64,000 nucleotides of DNA from the NCBI GenBank assembly GCA_002803225.1, contig NXFV01000768.1, positions 1 through 64,000 on the forward strand. The letters run 5' to 3'. This DNA is from Gamarada debralockiae (Eukaryota > Ascomycota > Leotiomycetes > Helotiales > Hyphodiscaceae). Shown here in pieces: positions 11,010 through 22,020 of this stretch. The notes beneath the pieces were generated by a model, which saw nothing but the letters and a program-made list of their open reading frames with translations, was not told the origin of the DNA and did not search any database. How positions within the stretch are numbered: the first letter of the stretch is position 1; each line of letters starts with the position of its first letter. Made by a program: the position numbers and the translations under genes.

Positions 11010-11929
11010 ATTTTGTTACGGATTAGAGGATACATGGAATACGGCGTTTGAGGTTTAGCACTTGAAAACTGGCTGTACAAGTTGATTTCTTTTTTTGTAT
11101 ATTTGAAGATTGTTGGAAAATCATAGTACCCCACAGGAGGAAACATGTCCATACCTCGAGAAGCAGAGCCCTGTATCCTATACACGTGGACTTACATTAG
11201 AAGTACTAGCGGAAGAAAAATACAAGAACTTTTAAGATGCTGGCCAGTGGGCAGTCTTTCAAATAGTATGAAGCACTTTGCATTTTCAGACGTAAGCAAC
11301 AAGTCTTTGACCTTAAGACTGCCCGCTGATGTTCTAAGATATAAGCTGACTTGAGCGTCAACACTGCCTCTTATTTCATGCAAGTTTATATACGGTTTAT
11401 CTTGCAGATTTGAATGCGAGTGGGCGAATCTGAGGCCACTTGCTATGCAGCAGGGAGTGGAATCAGTGGTTTGAGAATAGCGAGCGACAACACGTCGAAC
11501 TAGCAAAGCTTTACTTGCCTACCCTGCTTCGATTTATGACAATCAGTATGAATTTCTGTGAGGTTGGGCGTCAATGGCGGTTGTCGACTATCCTGTCGCT
11601 ATTGATTGTCTTGTTGTGAACGATTTTTTTTTTGTCAACGATTATAATTTCTAGTTTCAAGAGGCACTTGCTAGAGCATTGTTCACAGCTTCAATCCAGC
11701 AAGAAATACAATGAGAACGAACCTTAGGAGGCTAGCAAGCGGCAGAGCTCTGTTCTGAATGGGTCGCAAGTGCATGCCTGGCCTCCACCTACCTCTTCCG
11801 AGTGCACCGCCCATCGACCATTCGTTGAGTGCAGACTGTTATATACCAGTACATTTTAAATTTGAATTCCCATTCCCAAATGTTCCTAAGCCCTCGCCTT
11901 CCCTTATGCTCTTCAAACCGCGCATCTTA
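11010..11929. other. Convergent intergenic region, no gene seen
   Basis: This lies between the 3' ends of the acyltransferase and the NAD(P)-binding gene. It contains a T-rich stretch near 11623 and only short chance ORFs. It most likely holds the two 3' UTRs and terminators. Confidence 0.5.
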
Positions 11930-12771
11930 TCACACCTTGCCCTTCAACACCCTCTCCCCCATCTCCACCAACGCATCATGAGCAATAGTCTGCTCCTCAC
12001 ACCCATTCAAGGCGATATCAATCATAGCAGCAGCCAATTCCTCCGTCCCCATAGCTGGATATAGCGGTGTTGTCAACGAGATGATCACAGACAATATCCT
12101 ACTATTCGGTGGGACGACACTTCCTGGTCTAGGCGGATACGCTCGGAAGACTTCCTTATTTTGCTCTTCCAAATCAATTAATATATTCTCGATCTCGCCC
12201 TTTACAAACCACAGTCATTAGTTCTATTTTGGCGTTTTGGATGAAGGATGGGAAGGGAAGGCAGGTAGAGGATACCTTCATTTTCATCGCGTCATTAAAG
12301 AACCAGTATTTTTTCTCCAAATCCCGACGTGCAGCTTGTCCACTACAATATATAAAATGGAATTTCCTTCCATTTTGGACTGGGGTAAGAGATGAGATGA
12401 AAGCCTTTGCACCTGCGAACGGGAAGTCGATGTTTACTTTTCGGGCGGTTTCGAGGTCTGGGAAGCGAGAGGGGATGCCTCCTAGGACCCTGATCATTTA
12501 TCAATACCTAATCCCACTTACCACGAGTGGAAAATTACGAATGGAGGCTTACCAAATACAAGCCTGGGCTCCAATGAGCTCCTTAAGGATGGAAGGAGGG
12601 TACGAAAGGAAGTCTTCTACTATCAAGACTTTGAGCTTTGGGGAGGATATGGAAGAGGGGAGAGCACGGCGAGAGAGGACGATTATGGAGGTTATGGCTG
12701 GATTTAAGAGGTATTGTTGAAGGACTACGCTGCCTATGGAGCCTGTTGAGCCCGTGAGGGATTATTTTCAT
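11930..12771 (-). CDS. NAD(P)-binding Rossmann protein (NAD(P)H-binding/epimerase-like) with a 1-nt frameshift near the start
   Basis: Three exons: 12771-12553, 12489-12276 and 12199-11930. From the second codon group onward the product reads as a Rossmann protein: LTGSTGSIGSVVLQQ is the glycine-rich dinucleotide loop, followed by ITSIIVLSRRALPS, AQACIWVLGGIPSRFPD, then FHFIYCSG. The ATG at 12771 opens MKII, but the Gly loop is one base out of frame with it (ATCCCTCAC, where removing one C restores MKIILTGS). The upstream in-frame sequence has TGA and TAA, so no other start was found. Excluding that base gives 233 aa with all phases agreeing. Either the gene is newly broken, the start exon is elsewhere, or the C run is miscalled. 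The reaction is unknown. Confidence 0.75.
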
Positions 12772-14243
12772 TTTGGAGAGAAACTCAAGAAAATGAGCTT
12801 GAATCACGGACGACGAATTGGCTTGATATACTAGACTTGGGAAAAATTATCTTATAAATTTTGGAGTGCCGAATCTACAGATGGTTTTGGTGATTAGCAA
12901 CGAAAGAATGGGCTAGTTCGGAGGGTGAGTTGGCGTTCACGTAGAAGTGATTACAAGGTTTTCTTTGAGGTAGCCAACGCCGATATCGAACTGAGTGCCG
13001 AATGTACGAGATCCTTTGAACAAAGTAGAAACCTTGCATACGTTGCGCCTAAGGCAAGAAAGAAAGGGAACAAAATTGATCTGATAGATTAAAATTATGA
13101 AGAATGTGCGATAATACTACTTAATTCGCAAAGTTGCGATTTTCCAAGTCGAGGCGGCTCCTCTTCACTTGACTGCTCTTTCATCACAACTCTTTGGCTA
13201 AGTCGGCGACAAAGATTAGCAAATGTGTTTAAATTCAAAGTGGGAGGCTTCCTTCCAAGAACGAGCAGTCATCCGATGGCAAGGAAGACTGCAGAAGACG
13301 CCATGCACTTTCTCCGCAGCAGCCTTCTCTCAAGCTCCAACACTCAAGTCCTCGTAAAGCTTTCCAGCATTAAGAACCTGCAGTTCTACAAAGCCTGCCT
13401 CCTCTTTCTGACTTCCGTCGCGCTAGATATAGTAGATCTGAGCTACTACCATTGAGTAGTTGTCGCTTGTATTAAGAATAGGGGAGTTGAGGACCGCGAG
13501 GCAACGTAGAGAAAGAAAAGAGGCAGACGGCGAGACTCAGTCTACCAATTATCTTCACCAAGACCGCCGCTGGGCTGCAACATCACAATACAGATGGAAA
13601 TCACGAGTCTTTCTCCTCTTGAGAAGAGTGGAGGCACGCAATATGGAGGAAGCGTTGGAGACAACATGATAAAATTTTGCTAATAATCAGCATCAACATC
13701 CATGCGGTCCCGCCATAATAAAAGAGAAAGACCTCATACACTAACAACAAACATACAGCGCTGAGTACGTGCTGACAACTCCCAAAGAGCGTCCGAGTAT
13801 CCATCGATCGATGCTCCATTCATCCATCTCAGAATTGTCCTCCAAGTCACACGCAATTCGCGCACACCACCAACTTATAAAACCCCTTTTGTGTGTCTGT
13901 CTCCATGATATGATTTGAAGACATGCGCCTGCAAAGTAATTGTACTTGTAAAACATCGTCGTAGTGTAGTGCCAGCGCGTCCAGCGCATCAGAAGAAGAA
14001 CGCTGATGATCGAATCTCAAATCTAGGAATATCCTCCCTATCCTCCAACGCTCCGTGCGAGACGAGCATGTAGAGGAAGAAAGGTACAAAGTCGGGGCAT
14101 GACATACGTGCAAAAAAGAAATGGGTATGCAGCTCAACAAAGGAAATATTCGCGTCCGAAATTAATCGCCATTTTGTCTCCAGGAATTCCCAGTATATCT
14201 TCCACCAATTTAGCTTCAACTTTTAAAATTGAGGAAGGTCGGA
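12772..14243. other. Intergenic region, no supported gene
   Basis: Short ORFs on both strands (for example 13225-13455 and 13460-13669) show no domain, no splice chain and no conserved-looking composition. The right part probably carries the 3' UTR of the septin gene and the left part the promoter of the NAD(P)-binding gene. Confidence 0.5.
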
Positions 14244-15969
14244 TCATCGTCTTGGCTTTCCCTCGCGGTGCTTGAGTCTGCTTGTTCTCCATCCTTCGTA
14301 CCAGAGCTCTCGACTTGCTTCTCTGAGCTCACCTCGCCACTCGCTGAATACGGCTTCCTTCAATCGGACGAAATCGCAGTGCTCGACGTTCATTGGGTCT
14401 GCGAAGCCCCAGGGGAACTTTCTGCCAATGACTCCGGGTTCGTAGATGTCGGGGGAGATGATGGAGAGTGGGAAGTATGGGGTTTCGGTGGATTCTTTGT
14501 CCTCTGTAGGTCTGTGTCGACGAACAGAACCCGATGACAAGCGCTTCGAGTTTGGAGAGGACGTTGGTTCGGGGGTCTGGATAGGAAGGTCTTCGCCTGA
14601 GTTGTCATCACTGTTGCCAGAGTTCTCCGCCTCGTCCTCATCTCCTTCATCGATGCGGCCTGTGTTCAACGGGCTTTCTCCTTCAAAGTCATCCAATCCG
14701 AGAGCCTCTAGGGGGTCGAGGTTGGCTTTGCGCAGGCTGTCCCAAACTGTCTTTTTGAGGTACGTCATATGAGCGGTGGTAATAGTGTCAGCTTTCGAGA
14801 TGACTGGTACGACCGTTGTCTTTCCTTGTAATGTGCGAAGAACTTGCAGATCAAGATCCTCATCGAGGCCACCGATCAAACGAGGGGCAGAGGCGTACTT
14901 TCCATTTGAGCTATTACCATTCGACGTTAAGGCCTTTGCGGTAGCGAGATTTCGATCGAGGCGGACTGGGTCAAGGATGAGGAAGGCGCAGTGGATGTGT
15001 GTATCTTGAACGCCAGGTGCTCGTACGACCTTCATCTCTTCTGTGAAAGTCTCCTCAAACTTGCTCTCCAGGAACGACGACATCTCTCGAAGTTGGAGGT
15101 CGACAACATTCTTCTCCAATCCCTCCGAATCCCACAATGTAAGACCAATACGCTCGCCATCGATCTCAGTCTCGAGGTAATGTGATTCGAAGTTACCGGA
15201 CTTTGTGCTTTGTGGGGCGAATATATCCTCGGCAAGTTCGGTTGGTCGTGTGCCTCTCTTTTTCGGGGGAAGAGCTAGTGAGGTTTTGAGGAAGTTGAGG
15301 AAGGATGTCTTGCCAGAGGATCGAGCGCCGATGATGAGGATACTAGGTAGAGGTCAGCCTAGATGTATCTTTGATGAAGTTTATCAATTGGACTTACTTG
15401 AATGGAGTTGGGTCTTTCCGCCTTCTAACTCTCCGAGGGCTGTTGATTGTGCTGACCGCGCTGCTGGCATAGCTGTAGCGTCCACGATGCGTCATGCTCT
15501 CAGTACGAGCGTATGGATCCACCCATTCGTCATTTCGACTTCCATTTGATGGGATCGGGGGGATTGGCACGCTGCCCGTAGCTGCGGACGAACGGCCTGG
15601 CTCCATCGATGAACGACCTTGGTATGCTTTTCCAGACACAATTGCAACGGAATCGGGACGGTCTTCACCACCAAAAGATTGTAGTTGAGGAGGTGCAGCA
15701 CCGTTGTACAAATCAGGAAGACGAGGTGGAGACTTCGGAATTGCAGCTGCCTCGCGTTGTTGTCGCTGTAGCTCCTGCTCTCGCGCCACAGCTTGTTGTT
15801 TCTTGCTTCCCTTTTGGCCCAGATCGCTAGATTTTGTGCGGCGGAGTAGAAGACCTAAACTTGATCGACGAGGAGGATGAGATTTTCCAGCTTCAGGAAT
15901 CGCCGCCAGTTTGTCGGATGGAGGTGAAGTACCAGCGCTGGGCGTTCGCGGTCTACTCGAAGAGACCAT
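14244..15969 (-). CDS. aspE: Septin GTPase, group 5 (AspE-like)
   Basis: Two exons, 15969-15398 and 15342-14244, join in frame to 556 aa across a gtaagt...cctag intron. The first 185 residues are a disordered, Ser/Pro/Arg-rich N-terminal extension (RRSSLGLLLRRTKSSDL). The GTPase follows: P-loop ILIIGARSSGKTSFLNF at about residue 192, switch/G3-like region LTLWDSEGLEKN, and G4 VISKADTI. A long acidic insert (EGDEDEAENSGNSDDNSGED) and DIYEPGVIGRKFPWGFADP near the end are septin-like. The G3 Asp-x-x-Gly appears as WDSEG. Group 5 septins occur in filamentous ascomycetes and join cortical septin assemblies only in some developmental states. Assignment to AspE rests on the N-terminal extension, P-loop context and lack of an obvious C-terminal coiled coil. 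Confidence 0.82.
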
Positions 15970-17523
15970 GTTGATTGGATAGGAATGTGTCGCAGATCTT
16001 ACAGGGAGTGTGCGGTTCGTTTGGCGACGTCGAATTGCCTGAATTAATCTCGAAATGAATCCGAAGACGACCGATGAAGTTTATGTGTTTTATCGATTGT
16101 GAGGTGATCGCCAGTATTTCTAGAGAATGCGACGAATGAGCGCCCAATTCTTTCGCAGATGAAATCCAATGTTGTGTGTCCAAATCTTCCTCTTTGATCC
16201 GAAGGTCCAAGAAGCAGCTCGTCGGCGCCGAATTGCGACTGCGAACAGACAGAAGCAAGTGATTGTGAGGCTGATGGTATCCCAGGGACTTGTAGAATGT
16301 GAACAGACTCGGGTTGAACGGATCTCGACCGAATCGTGCTTTAGTGAGAGCTAGATTCGAAGCCTCCAAAGGTAAAAAGAATGTCGGCACGGACCAGCGC
16401 CGGCGGCAGGAATTTGAGGGGGAGATGAAGCCAAATTCGGTTGTGCAGAAGGAGAATCAATCCGTTTGAAGAGAAAGAAAGATGAAGGTATCGCGAACGG
16501 AGCGATCGGAGAAAGAATTGGACCTCGTAGAAAGGACATGCAGGTATTCAGGGGGCGCGAGATTTGGTGTGCATGCTTCGGATAGGCTGCAGGGACAGAA
16601 ACCGACTTCGACGGCCAACCAACCAAAGAGAGCTCGTTTCGGGCATTTTTTCGAAGTTTCAGGTGGGCCATCTGGAAGAGGATCATCTCTACCCCCCTGA
16701 GCTTTCCTTTTGGCTTGGACATAAAGTATCTGCAGCACCACTTACATAGAGAAATGCAGAAGCTTCAGATCTAGATCTCATCGTCACCAAAACTCTCTGT
16801 TAGCTCTTTCTCATACCAAATACATTTCGACTGACTCCTTCCTCGTAACGACTGGCGTCTAGAACTATCGGTTTTGAGCGATTTCAAGATCCAGGGGCAA
16901 TTTAGCGTACAATGGGGAAATGTCCCTTTCGAGTACAAGTGCCTCCACCACGTTGTTGTCGCTTACATTTCCAGAAATTCTCCTTTCTTAACAGAAAAGC
17001 GGCTTTGTCTCGAACACAGATCAGGGGCATATCAGATCCCAGATATCTGTGCAACACTCTGGGGAAGACCACGTCGTTAAAAGTGGATAGGAAAGTTTCT
17101 TGGTGCATACATCAAAACCCTTAATCAATCCTCATACTTAGTTGGTCACGTGATTGTTAATTTCGTACTAATCATGCGAAGTCGCAATTCTCAGTGAACT
17201 TTCCCGAGGTGTTGTTATCAGGTTTCTTTTGTGGCTCATTCCGATATACTATCTGTGTTTCACAAGAGCGAATCTCTTACTGCATTGGAATGGTGGGCTG
17301 TGTGGAGAGCCAGCGGGAGTAGGATCTCAGCTCCGCCACAAAGGTTGATTAGACTGCAAGTCAGATCTGACGGCTGGTACCACGAATAAAACGAAATCTC
17401 TGCTCTATAAGAATTGAAACTTTCCAAAATCTCTTCAAATTGATTTCTTGATTTCTATGATTCCTACTTAAATATTTCATACTGCTTTGAACGTCTCGAC
17501 CCAGTGGAGCTACTCTTTCCAAA
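15970..17523. other. Intergenic region, divergent promoters
   Basis: This separates the septin (leftward) from the small membrane protein (rightward). The ORFs at 16351-16741 on both strands look like antisense shadows in leader sequence. No gene, RNA or repeat was recognised. Confidence 0.5.
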
Positions 17524-18150
17524 ATGGCAGCCACACCTTTTACTCGCACAACACTCTCCTTCATCATACTGTTCTGGATTCTCCAACTCGTTGCTGTAAT
17601 CTCTCATATCGCTTTCATCACTTTCTGGATCGGTTTCCTAGGTGTGAAAAGCAATGTCGGGATTCTCAAATAGTGCGTCATCACCCCTCATTTCTAGCTT
17701 CTTTCATCCCTTGATTCACACATACTGACTCAACCAGCGTCTACTGCACCCTCCTGGTCTCCGCTTTCTTCTTCACCTCCCTCCCACTCACCGAGATAAA
17801 CTTCTACTTCCGCTCGTCCCTCTCGCTCGAGAGGTACCATAAGCTTCAATTCATCAAGATCCGTCTAGTGCTGGCTGAGATGCTGGCTTTTGCCATCTTG
17901 TGTCATGGGATTAAGGATTTAATTGTGTGGAAAGTGTTAGCAATTACAAGTTTTTCGAGGTAAGTCCAAGTTTGAAGAGCTGAAAAGACTATGAGGTTTA
18001 GGGACGAGGACGATCTTTACTGACAAGAGTAGGTTCCCGTTTAAGCTGTGTGTTGGCTTCGCGATAGTTTTGAAACGGAAGGAAAAGAAGAGGCTAGAGA
18101 TGGAGACCAAGGAAGTGGATGAGGAGACGCCGCTATTGGATGCCCATTGA
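17524..18150 (+). CDS. Small integral membrane protein, unknown function
   Basis: Three exons, 17524-17672, 17738-17959 and 18033-18150, join in frame to 162 aa. Both introns have good donors and AG acceptors (gtgcgtc...aaccag and gtaagtc...gagtag). The predicted protein has three hydrophobic segments: FIILFWILQLVAVISHIAFI (about residues 11-30), a second around LLVSAFFFTSLPL, and a third around LAEMLAFAILCHGIKDLIVW. A basic/acidic tail ends KKRLEMETKEVDEETPLLDA, resembling a cytosolic dileucine-type sorting signal (DEETPLL). I do not recognise a family. The consistent phases and the hydrophobic pattern support a real gene. Confidence 0.75.
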
Positions 18151-19637
18151 ACGGGTGTGAAGGTGTTCAGATGTGGTTGAATGGGCAAAGTAAAATTGGA
18201 GTTTGATTCTTGGCTGGTCGTTAGATTGGTCGGCTTGGCTGATTACGAAGAGCTCAGCTACTTCGACGCGAGGGAGTTCTCTGGATTTGGGGCGTTGCAT
18301 TGGTTGGATCGGTCGTTACTGTAAGGGAAAAAAAGTCACACCGGCGTGGGCAGAGGACTCTAGATTTGGTTTGGGGCGTTTTGGGTGAGCAAACGGGATC
18401 TTTACGAGAAGGATCAGACTGGAGCACGAGATCACGATACAACGACGAAGACGATCTGGTTAGAAAGGAGTGTGGCGTCCATGCAGCTTTAACTTGCGTT
18501 GTGTTTTTATGAGGGATGACGAGTGAGTAGGCAATACCTACACTATGTACATTCGTTCGAGAAATCCTTTTCAGTTGAACTGCTCATTCAGTCTTCTACC
18601 CTTCACAACTGGCCCCAAGGAATGGCAGATACGCAGTCGTCGGTCCTATTTAAGCTGGCGGCTCACACTCACCCTAAAGACAAACTACTGCAATTCAAAA
18701 TCGACTCTGCACAAGTGGCTACTAACCGACTCATTCAAGTTGGGTGGATGAGGGAGCAAGGCAACTTTCAAACCCATGCAGCCGGGACTTGACAATGTTT
18801 CTGCAGCTAGTCCTCGCTGTCGACCTCCTTTTCAATGTCAGGGTCCTCCTCGCTGTTACTTTGCTCCTCTTTGCCAACGTGTTTTCCAAGTGGCCAGAAC
18901 CACTAGAGAGGCTTCAGATTTATTTGGCTTGCATCGATTGATAGTTTATACACTGTTCCAGAACGACGCTCAACGACGTCTGCACTGTAATCTCGGGAGG
19001 TCTCGTAAATCGTGCGGACAGTAAAGTTGATCAGATATAGGACTGCTCCTATCCCACCTCTTTCTCATTTTATAAGAGAATATTGGTACGTAGATCCAAG
19101 AGCTCTTGATGTGTTTAAACCAGTGTTAGTATCACTGTCTTCGTGCAGAAGCGTCTTCGTTCGATAAGCTTCTAGCCATGGTTACCAATAACAGACCCGA
19201 CAAGGCACGGAACAGTTGCGCCTTCCATCTATTCATGCATTCTCAAAATGTCATAATCAAGCCTAAGATTTAAATGCAGTCTCACCGAACTCCTTCCATC
19301 AACAATCTTCACCGAAAAAGTTGAAGTCAGGAGCAAAATTCCTCGGAATGAGCATACAGAATGAATGGCAGCAAACCTCCAAGTCAAGAGTCCCAACGCA
19401 TCGTTCCGAGAAGAGTAGCCCCTCCCAATTATAATTCCAAACCCAGTCTTTCACTCCTTAGGAGATGATGGCTTGGTAGTTGGATGATACTCTGTTTCCA
19501 ACTCGGTGAGTGGCTCACAAATCGCCCTGTTACAGAAAGCAAATTGGCATTGTCAGTTTTGCCTTGATCTAAGTAAGTTTATTAAATCCTCTATACAGAA
19601 AATCTCTCCTTCTAGTCTTCAGCTTCTAGCTCACCAG

Positions 19638-19860
19638 GACACGACAACAGCTCCGCGGGGCTGGCGAGGCGGCAGCTGAGCCTGATGCTCAAGGAGTTCA
19701 CCAGTATTTGGCGGTGGGGTACGCTTCTAGGGAGAATTTGGATGACAATCAAGAAGGGACCGGGAAAATGGTCAAGATAGGTGTGGTTGGGCTCAAGGAG
19801 GCAGAGGATCCGCTACTCACTATTGCTTGGGACTCGAAAAGCCATCTGTACTCGTTGTGA
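19638..19860 (+). other. Possible orphan exon or gene fragment
   Basis: After a pyrimidine-rich tract and acceptor (ctagctcaccag), a 74-codon frame reads TRQQLRGAGEAAAEPDAQG, then VHQYLAVGYASRENLDDNQ, then VGLKEAEDPLLTIAWDSKS, ending at TGA. The composition looks like protein rather than chance. A downstream gtgagt...gatag could add a further short exon. No family was recognised and no upstream coding exon fits the phase, so it may be a relic. Confidence 0.25.
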
Positions 19861-20591
19861 GTCAACTGTTGAACAAGCACACGGATAGTGCGCAGATCCA
19901 GCTGTGGGGTCGGTCATCTTAAGCCCAAGAATTTGCCGTGCACACCCTTCCTTCTGGGAAAGGACGTTGTTTTCTATCGACGCGAATTTAGAGCCAACAC
20001 CAAAGACTACCAGGGCAGAGCGACCAGCTAGAACCTAAAAGTGCTACTGACCATAGCATTGCCGCGCGAGTGAGTCGAAATGTGCTCTCAAGACCCAGGA
20101 GAGCGTGATATTGGGGTACTTTATACCAGCTTTATCGTCGTCGACTCTCTTTTGCCGTCAATGCTCTTCTCGGTATCAATATCTTTCTCGCTATCAACGG
20201 CCTTTTCGCCACCAATTTTCTTTATCCCTTCCCAAACCTGAATTGGATATACAGGCACACGAAACCGCCATCGATGGTTTTCTTTAGTTGCCTCGCTCCA
20301 ATCAGAGCTATGTTACCAAACCGCCGTAGATCACCAGAAATATTGAAGGGGATTTCGAGTTTTTGAATATGATTTCTGGTTGCTCTTATGTACTCAATGG
20401 AACATTATACATCGGAACCAAATCTCCACTATCCAGAGGGTAGCTCCCTCGCCTCTTGAAGCAAGTCATAGAGCCTCCCCAGAGACAAAAAGTTCTTGCT
20501 GACATCAATCTAGCCTGTCATCTGCCACCCGCAAATATCGCTTGATTATGTTTTCCAGCACATTTGTGGAAACTTATGGTACAGGCAATGA

Positions 20592-20616
20592 CCCCCCTCC
20601 CCCCCTCCCCCCCTCC
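20592..20616. repeat. C-run tract (C6-T-C7-T-C7-T-C2), G4-capable on the minus strand
   Basis: Three long cytosine runs are separated by single thymines. The minus strand therefore has runs of 7, 7 and 6 guanines separated by single adenines, plus a GG, and could form a G-quadruplex. It lies in a gene-poor region. Confidence 0.8.
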
Positions 20617-22020
20617 AACAAAACCCTTCACGCCCCAAAGACCCCAAGCGGAAAGTGCCAATCTGGCAGAACTTCTGGCATCTCCCACCTTCAGTGAGAC
20701 ACGCAAGTAAGCCTTTAGGTTATGACTATATCGTTGCGTTGAGTAGTGCCCAAATGAGGGTTCAAGAGCATGGGACTCGGCACTCTTTGCACTATCTCTG
20801 CCGTCCTCCTTCCACTCAACAAGCACTTCAGGGCTTTGGTGATGGCCATTCTGACCTTGGCTCAGAAGCGCATATTGGATTTCCATGGGAGATGGAGGCA
20901 TCCAACGACCACAATGGGTCGACGTGCTGGTGGCACTCCTACAACAAATATTGGAGAGCCGGCGACATGGGAGGAACAGAAGGCGACTAGGCGAGACTTA
21001 GGGCCGGAAGGGTGAGCTGAGGTCGTGGTGGATCTCAAATTCCCGCTAGTTGATAAAGAACTTGTTTCTTAGCTTGCCAAAGCTACAAGGAATGTCTTCA
21101 ATGACAGTGGGGGAGAGCGCAGTATCATCTGGTGTTAATGGCTCAAACAGTAGGGACAATGTGAGAGGAAGGGTGAAGAAGACGTCAGCTGTTGACTCCA
21201 TTGCGGACACGGCCACTAAGGTCCCACTGGATTCAGAACCACTTCGTTCATAAATCAGGGACTTGACTTCAATCTCATCCAAGAACGTGCCTCTTATCAC
21301 GAGAGAACAGTTGCAACGGAGCTGACTTGACGCTTTGAGTAAGATTGCCTTGGAAGAGAAACATGCGTACTTGCAAAGCTGGAGCAGCCAGACACGAGAC
21401 AAAAAAATGTCAAAATCGTCAGTGGGCCTCATTCGTTGTCAACGTGCTTTGTATTTGTGGATTAACAAGCTTTAGCTCATCGCTAGCCTCTCAATCCACC
21501 CACACAAGCGCCATTTCATCCCTTCTTCTTCCCCTCCTCTGAGATATCCATTCCACCCACGCCAAAAGCAAGATGTCCTACCCATCCCGCTCATGACACA
21601 AAAGCAAAAAGCCTTATAACGGCTAGCTAGAACCCGCTACAACACATGATATCCGCCATTTATCAACGGAAAATAAGAAAATAAACCTCCAGGCTCAAAA
21701 CTCGGGGACATATGCCTGTATGTACAGCTTCAAACAAAACTACCATCCCAAATAAAGTGGGGCCAACAAAGCTCTGGTAGCAAAAGAGTTGTATACATCA
21801 TCATGATGGATGTGTGTACTTTCCAGTGCAACGAACATGCCGAAACGCCTCCGTCCGTCGAGAATCTATACGACAAAGGGAAGAAAAGCGCTGCTATTAT
21901 TTACGTTTCGGGTTTAAATACGCTCTAGAAGAGGGCGTTTCTTGGTAGAAAGGAAGGGTGAAGTAGGTTGAATGGTGAAAAGGTTTGTCGATTTTCGAAA
22001 TTCAATGGTAGGAGAAAGGA

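Larger units (their letters stand above)
18151..22020. other. Gene-poor 3.9-kb stretch with at most coding fragments
   Basis: No complete gene is visible. One patch at 19638-19860 (+) looks coding and is listed separately. A second weak patch is 20770-21015 (+), 81 codons beginning MGLGTLCTISAVLLPLNKHF with a hydrophobic start and a disordered tail. A C-run tract lies at 20592-20616. The remaining sequence shows nothing recognisable and may include the 3' UTR of palI near 21700-22020. Confidence 0.5.

Noticed and set aside
20518..20901. 127-codon minus ORF at the C-run tract
   Set aside because: Part of it is Gly repeats from the C-run on the other strand, and no domain is present.
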